64,000 bases of DNA from Melampsora larici-populina 98AG31 (taxonomy: Eukaryota; Basidiomycota; Pucciniomycetes; Pucciniales; Melampsoraceae): NCBI RefSeq assembly GCF_000204055.1, contig NW_006768783.1:248001-312000 (forward strand). Direction: 5' to 3'. Shown here in pieces: positions 61,310 through 64,000 of this stretch (its first letter is position 1; every line of letters begins with the position of its first letter). Both the position numbers and the translations under genes were made by a program. The notes beneath the pieces are model-generated. The model was not told the origin of the DNA. It made no database searches and worked only from the letters and a program-made list of their open reading frames with translations.

Positions 61310-64000
61310 ATGATCTCTGATGTGATCTCTGGTGGATGGGGTGACTCGACAAGGCCTAGGAGTCCTTCTCCCGGTCGCGGTGGTCGATTTGATGACGGGG
61401 GTAGACGATCACCACCCCCTTTTAACGATCGCTGGTCTTCTGCTCATCCCGATCGTTCCAACAATGGTCAAGCTCCTTATCGAAATCGCTCACCCGACTT
61501 TGGTCTGTCTCTTCTTCATATCATTCTCTCAGTCTTTGGTCACTCATCAATACAAACTCCTCTTTTCTCATCATCATGTCTTTAGGTCGAAAACGTCGGC
61601 GCGACGAATCACCACCAAACAGTCGAGATCGATACATACCTAATTATGAACGTGAGCCTTTTGACCGAATCACAGTACCACTTTAGAGACCCTACATTTT
61701 CCATCGATCCTCAAGGTTCACTCTGATAGTCTTCAGTCAAACACATGGCTTTGTGACCCATATCCCCTCATACATTACCCACAACATCACCACTTCCCAG
61801 ACTCCGACACACTCTTCGTGCCACTGAAAGAGCGATATCCCGTTGACAAGATTTTGACTCATTCTCGTTCGATCACTCCCCTCTTGGGTCTTTGTCTTAT
61901 GAATTGCTCTTTTTCAGATCGCGTAGGCCATGGCCCTCGATATGGACCTGGTCCCGACGTTTTCGATGATATGTATCGGAATAGCAGTGGCGGTGGCGGT
62001 GGACATTGGGACGACCGTTACAGTAACTCTCCCGCCAATGATCGCTCCATGGGTGGAGCACGTCCCTCGTCAGTCCCACGAAGACTCAAGTTTTCCTCCC
62101 CATACCCACATACCCTTGCTGTCAAAGAAACGGGCGTACCAATCGGTTCTTTTCTTTCTGCATCCAGGCGCTCGAACATGCCACCACCTTCAGAGCTTCC
62201 CCACCTGGTCACTTTTCGTTACTTTGCCGAATTTATGCGAGCTACCTCCCCTCATATTGCTGACGATAAAGACAAGCTAGCTGAACAGTGGAGGAGATAC
62301 CGGCAAGATCACAGTCAAAAGCAACTTGTGACATTTTTTGAAGGAAACAAAACTCAGCCATGGTTCAGGGAAAAATATCAACCGGGTCCCGAATTTGAGG
62401 AGCTCCGGGCACGTCTGAAGAAGAAGGGCCGAGAAGGTCGAGTAGCCAAGTTTGTTGAAGGTCTACAGAAGGGCGACTTTGACATCGTGAATTATGACTA
62501 TCTCCGTCAGTGTAGTTTCTTTGCGGTTTCGATCCCTTTGACCAAGAGATTGGCGGCTTTGGTCAATATACTCACCACTGTAAATCATACACGTAGCGAT
62601 GAGTAAGAAGTTTTCCACTTCCAAGCCTTCAGGTGCCGAGGTCGACGTGAACGCTACCAGCGGTGGATCCGCTACTAAGCCTGAATCCTCCGACTCACCC
62701 TCCCTCAACACTCCCGCCTTGGTTGACGGCGCTACAGAAGACAACAAACCCGATGCCAGTGGCTCTCAGAGTTTAGAAGGTAGCCACTCTATCACTTGTG
62801 CCCTTGGTCCTCATCTTGCCTGCTTTGACTGACGACCATCATCTGGAACAGAGAAACCACCTGTGGCAAAGTTGGAGGATAATGACATCAGCAAGGACGA
62901 CCATACCATCCATCTTGAGTCGAACGAAATGGAAGATCATGACGATCCCGATTTTGATTATAGTACCAACATGGCGGACATGTTAGGACCGAGCAACGGC
63001 TTGCCAGCTTCTAGCAGTGCACTTGGCAATTTGATTGGTGAAAGTATGAGAGGCAAAGGTGGTTCGGATGACATTGTGGTCCTGCCCCCGTCTGCAAATC
63101 AATTATTTATCAAAAGTATCAGTCCTGACATTTCACGAGAGGAACTAGAGAATGTAAACCTTTCCCGCTTTCTTGATTATACGCACTTTTCTGATTATAT
63201 CGTTCGGCGTCTCTAGCATTGTAAACAAGCAGAAGGATTCGAGTATCTCGCACTTTCTGATCCACATACTGGAAAGAAACTCCATCGTGTGGGGTGGGTT
63301 GCCTTCGTGCCTGGGACTGACATGAAAGCAGCAGAAGACAAACTGAGCGAGTCGAAAGTAAGTCGTCGCATCACCATGACCGTGACTTATAGATGGACCC
63401 ATGTTCATGTGTTGCTCCGTCGTATAACAGATCAACAACTTTACGCTTCACATGATGCGCGCTGAGCGCCCTGCGTACCAGAAGTTGCGAGTTACACCAG
63501 GAATCATGAATACACCTTCACGAATCAAGAAAGATTTATCACAAGCCCGTAAATTGGCTGCTTTATTCGAACAAGACTATTATACCACGGGGGCTGGTAA
63601 TGAGGACGAAAAGCGAGGAAGTACAGCGATCGAAGAACGAATACTATCAATCTTTGAGCACGCTGAGGTAGAGGAAGCCAACGCCGATGTCAAGAAACCC
63701 GATCAATCCGATGTAAAACCCTCCGTCGATGGCGGTGATCCAACTGTTGAAGCAACAGGAATTCCAGTCCCTCACTCTCCTGATCCAAAACAAATCCCAG
63801 CCGATGAGCAAGAAAGTTTGAAGATGGAGAAGAAAACCTTGGATCTATACCTCTATTATCTGAGAACAGTTTTCAACTCCTGTTACTACTGTGCTTGTGT
63901 TTGTGACTTTCAAGAAGAACTGTTGAGGAGATGTGCCAAGCATGTTAGAAAACCTCCGCCTGCACGAACCGAGTCGGCAGTACCTTCATCGGGCCACAAG
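61310..64000 (+). CDS. ARS2: ARS2/SERRATE RNA-processing protein, 3' truncated by window end
   Basis: Nuclear zinc-finger scaffold linking the cap-binding complex to RNA decay or processing machinery. Exons: 61310..61502, 61586..61651, 61918..62068, 62168..62505, 62597..62779, 62852..63153, 63217..63357, 63431..>64000 (648 codons seen). Intron 62069-62167 is 99 nt, stop-free and in frame; I infer it from a GTCAGT donor and CATCCAG acceptor, so retention is possible. N-terminus: Arg/Ser/Gly-rich (RPRSPSPGRGGRFDDGG). Then the SERRATE/ARS2 N-terminal block (TFRYFAEFMRA, TFFEGNKTQPWFREKYQP), an acidic linker, QLFIKSISPDISREELEN, the RRM-like GFEYLALSDPHTGKKLHRVGWVAF, MMRAERPAYQKLRV, RKLAALFEQDYY, and LDLYLYYLRTVFNSCYYC. 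The C2H2 finger should follow beyond the window. The 266-nt second intron is unusually long. Confidence 0.93.

Noticed and set aside
1..64000. Search for CRISPR arrays, bacterial operons or a defence-type gene cluster
   Set aside because: No regularly spaced repeats with unique spacers and no polycistronic gene runs; genes are intron-rich and eukaryotic.

Overview
The window is nuclear DNA of a filamentous fungus, most likely a rust or close relative (Pucciniomycotina). This is inferred, not proven. The evidence is intron-dense genes with mostly 65-110 nt GT-AG introns, a velvet-domain gene, a possible small secreted cysteine-containing protein, a fungal-type RAD16 and UNC-45/She4, an intron-containing tRNA-Ser, and a large load of LTR, tyrosine-recombinase and DNA-transposon remnants. 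No bacterial operons, CRISPR arrays or phage genes are present.

Layout. 1-6 kb: an F-box/LRR-like gene (minus, 1241-2807) and a predicted four-exon small secreted protein (plus, 5216-6005). 6-14.3 kb: repeat block with a 241-bp CACTA-like MITE enclosing a minisatellite, a decayed unknown coding remnant, a solo LTR with target-site duplication, a 94-bp tandem duplication and a decayed DIRS-like retroelement (RT-RNase H plus tyrosine recombinase). 15.4-16.4 kb: a velvet gene (minus). 21.5-23.5 kb: an LRR gene with a Cys-rich C-terminus (minus), then tRNA-Ser(GCU) at 23.8 kb (plus). 24-30 kb: GC-rich repeat, foldback, second tyrosine-recombinase pseudogene, a 1.53-kb terminal-inverted-repeat element with 7-bp duplication, and a second solo LTR of the 9-kb family. 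30157-36401: complete young Ty3-type element with a single 1612-codon Gag-Pol frame. 39-40 kb: two MITEs. 40.7-42.8 kb: UNC-45/CRO1/She4 myosin chaperone (minus). 43.4-47.3 kb: RAD16 nucleotide-excision-repair ATPase, eleven exons (minus). 47.7-58.9 kb: two copies of a MULE-like MITE; the second was split by a very young chromodomain Ty3 element (52394-58422) with identical 171-bp LTRs and a probable -1 frameshift between gag and pol. 59.7 kb: second copy of the PIF/Harbinger-like MITE. 61310 to the end: ARS2/SERRATE (plus), running off the window.

The host genes are independent housekeeping or regulatory genes (ubiquitin ligase adaptor, velvet regulator, myosin folding, DNA repair, cap-proximal RNA processing) and do not form a cluster. 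The main story is repeat stratigraphy: several insertions have intact target-site duplications, so their order can be read directly. I found no convincing new defence or biosynthetic system. The freshest leads are the compact velvet protein, the predicted effector-like gene, the non-canonical protease motif in the intact Ty3 element and the gag-pol slip site.
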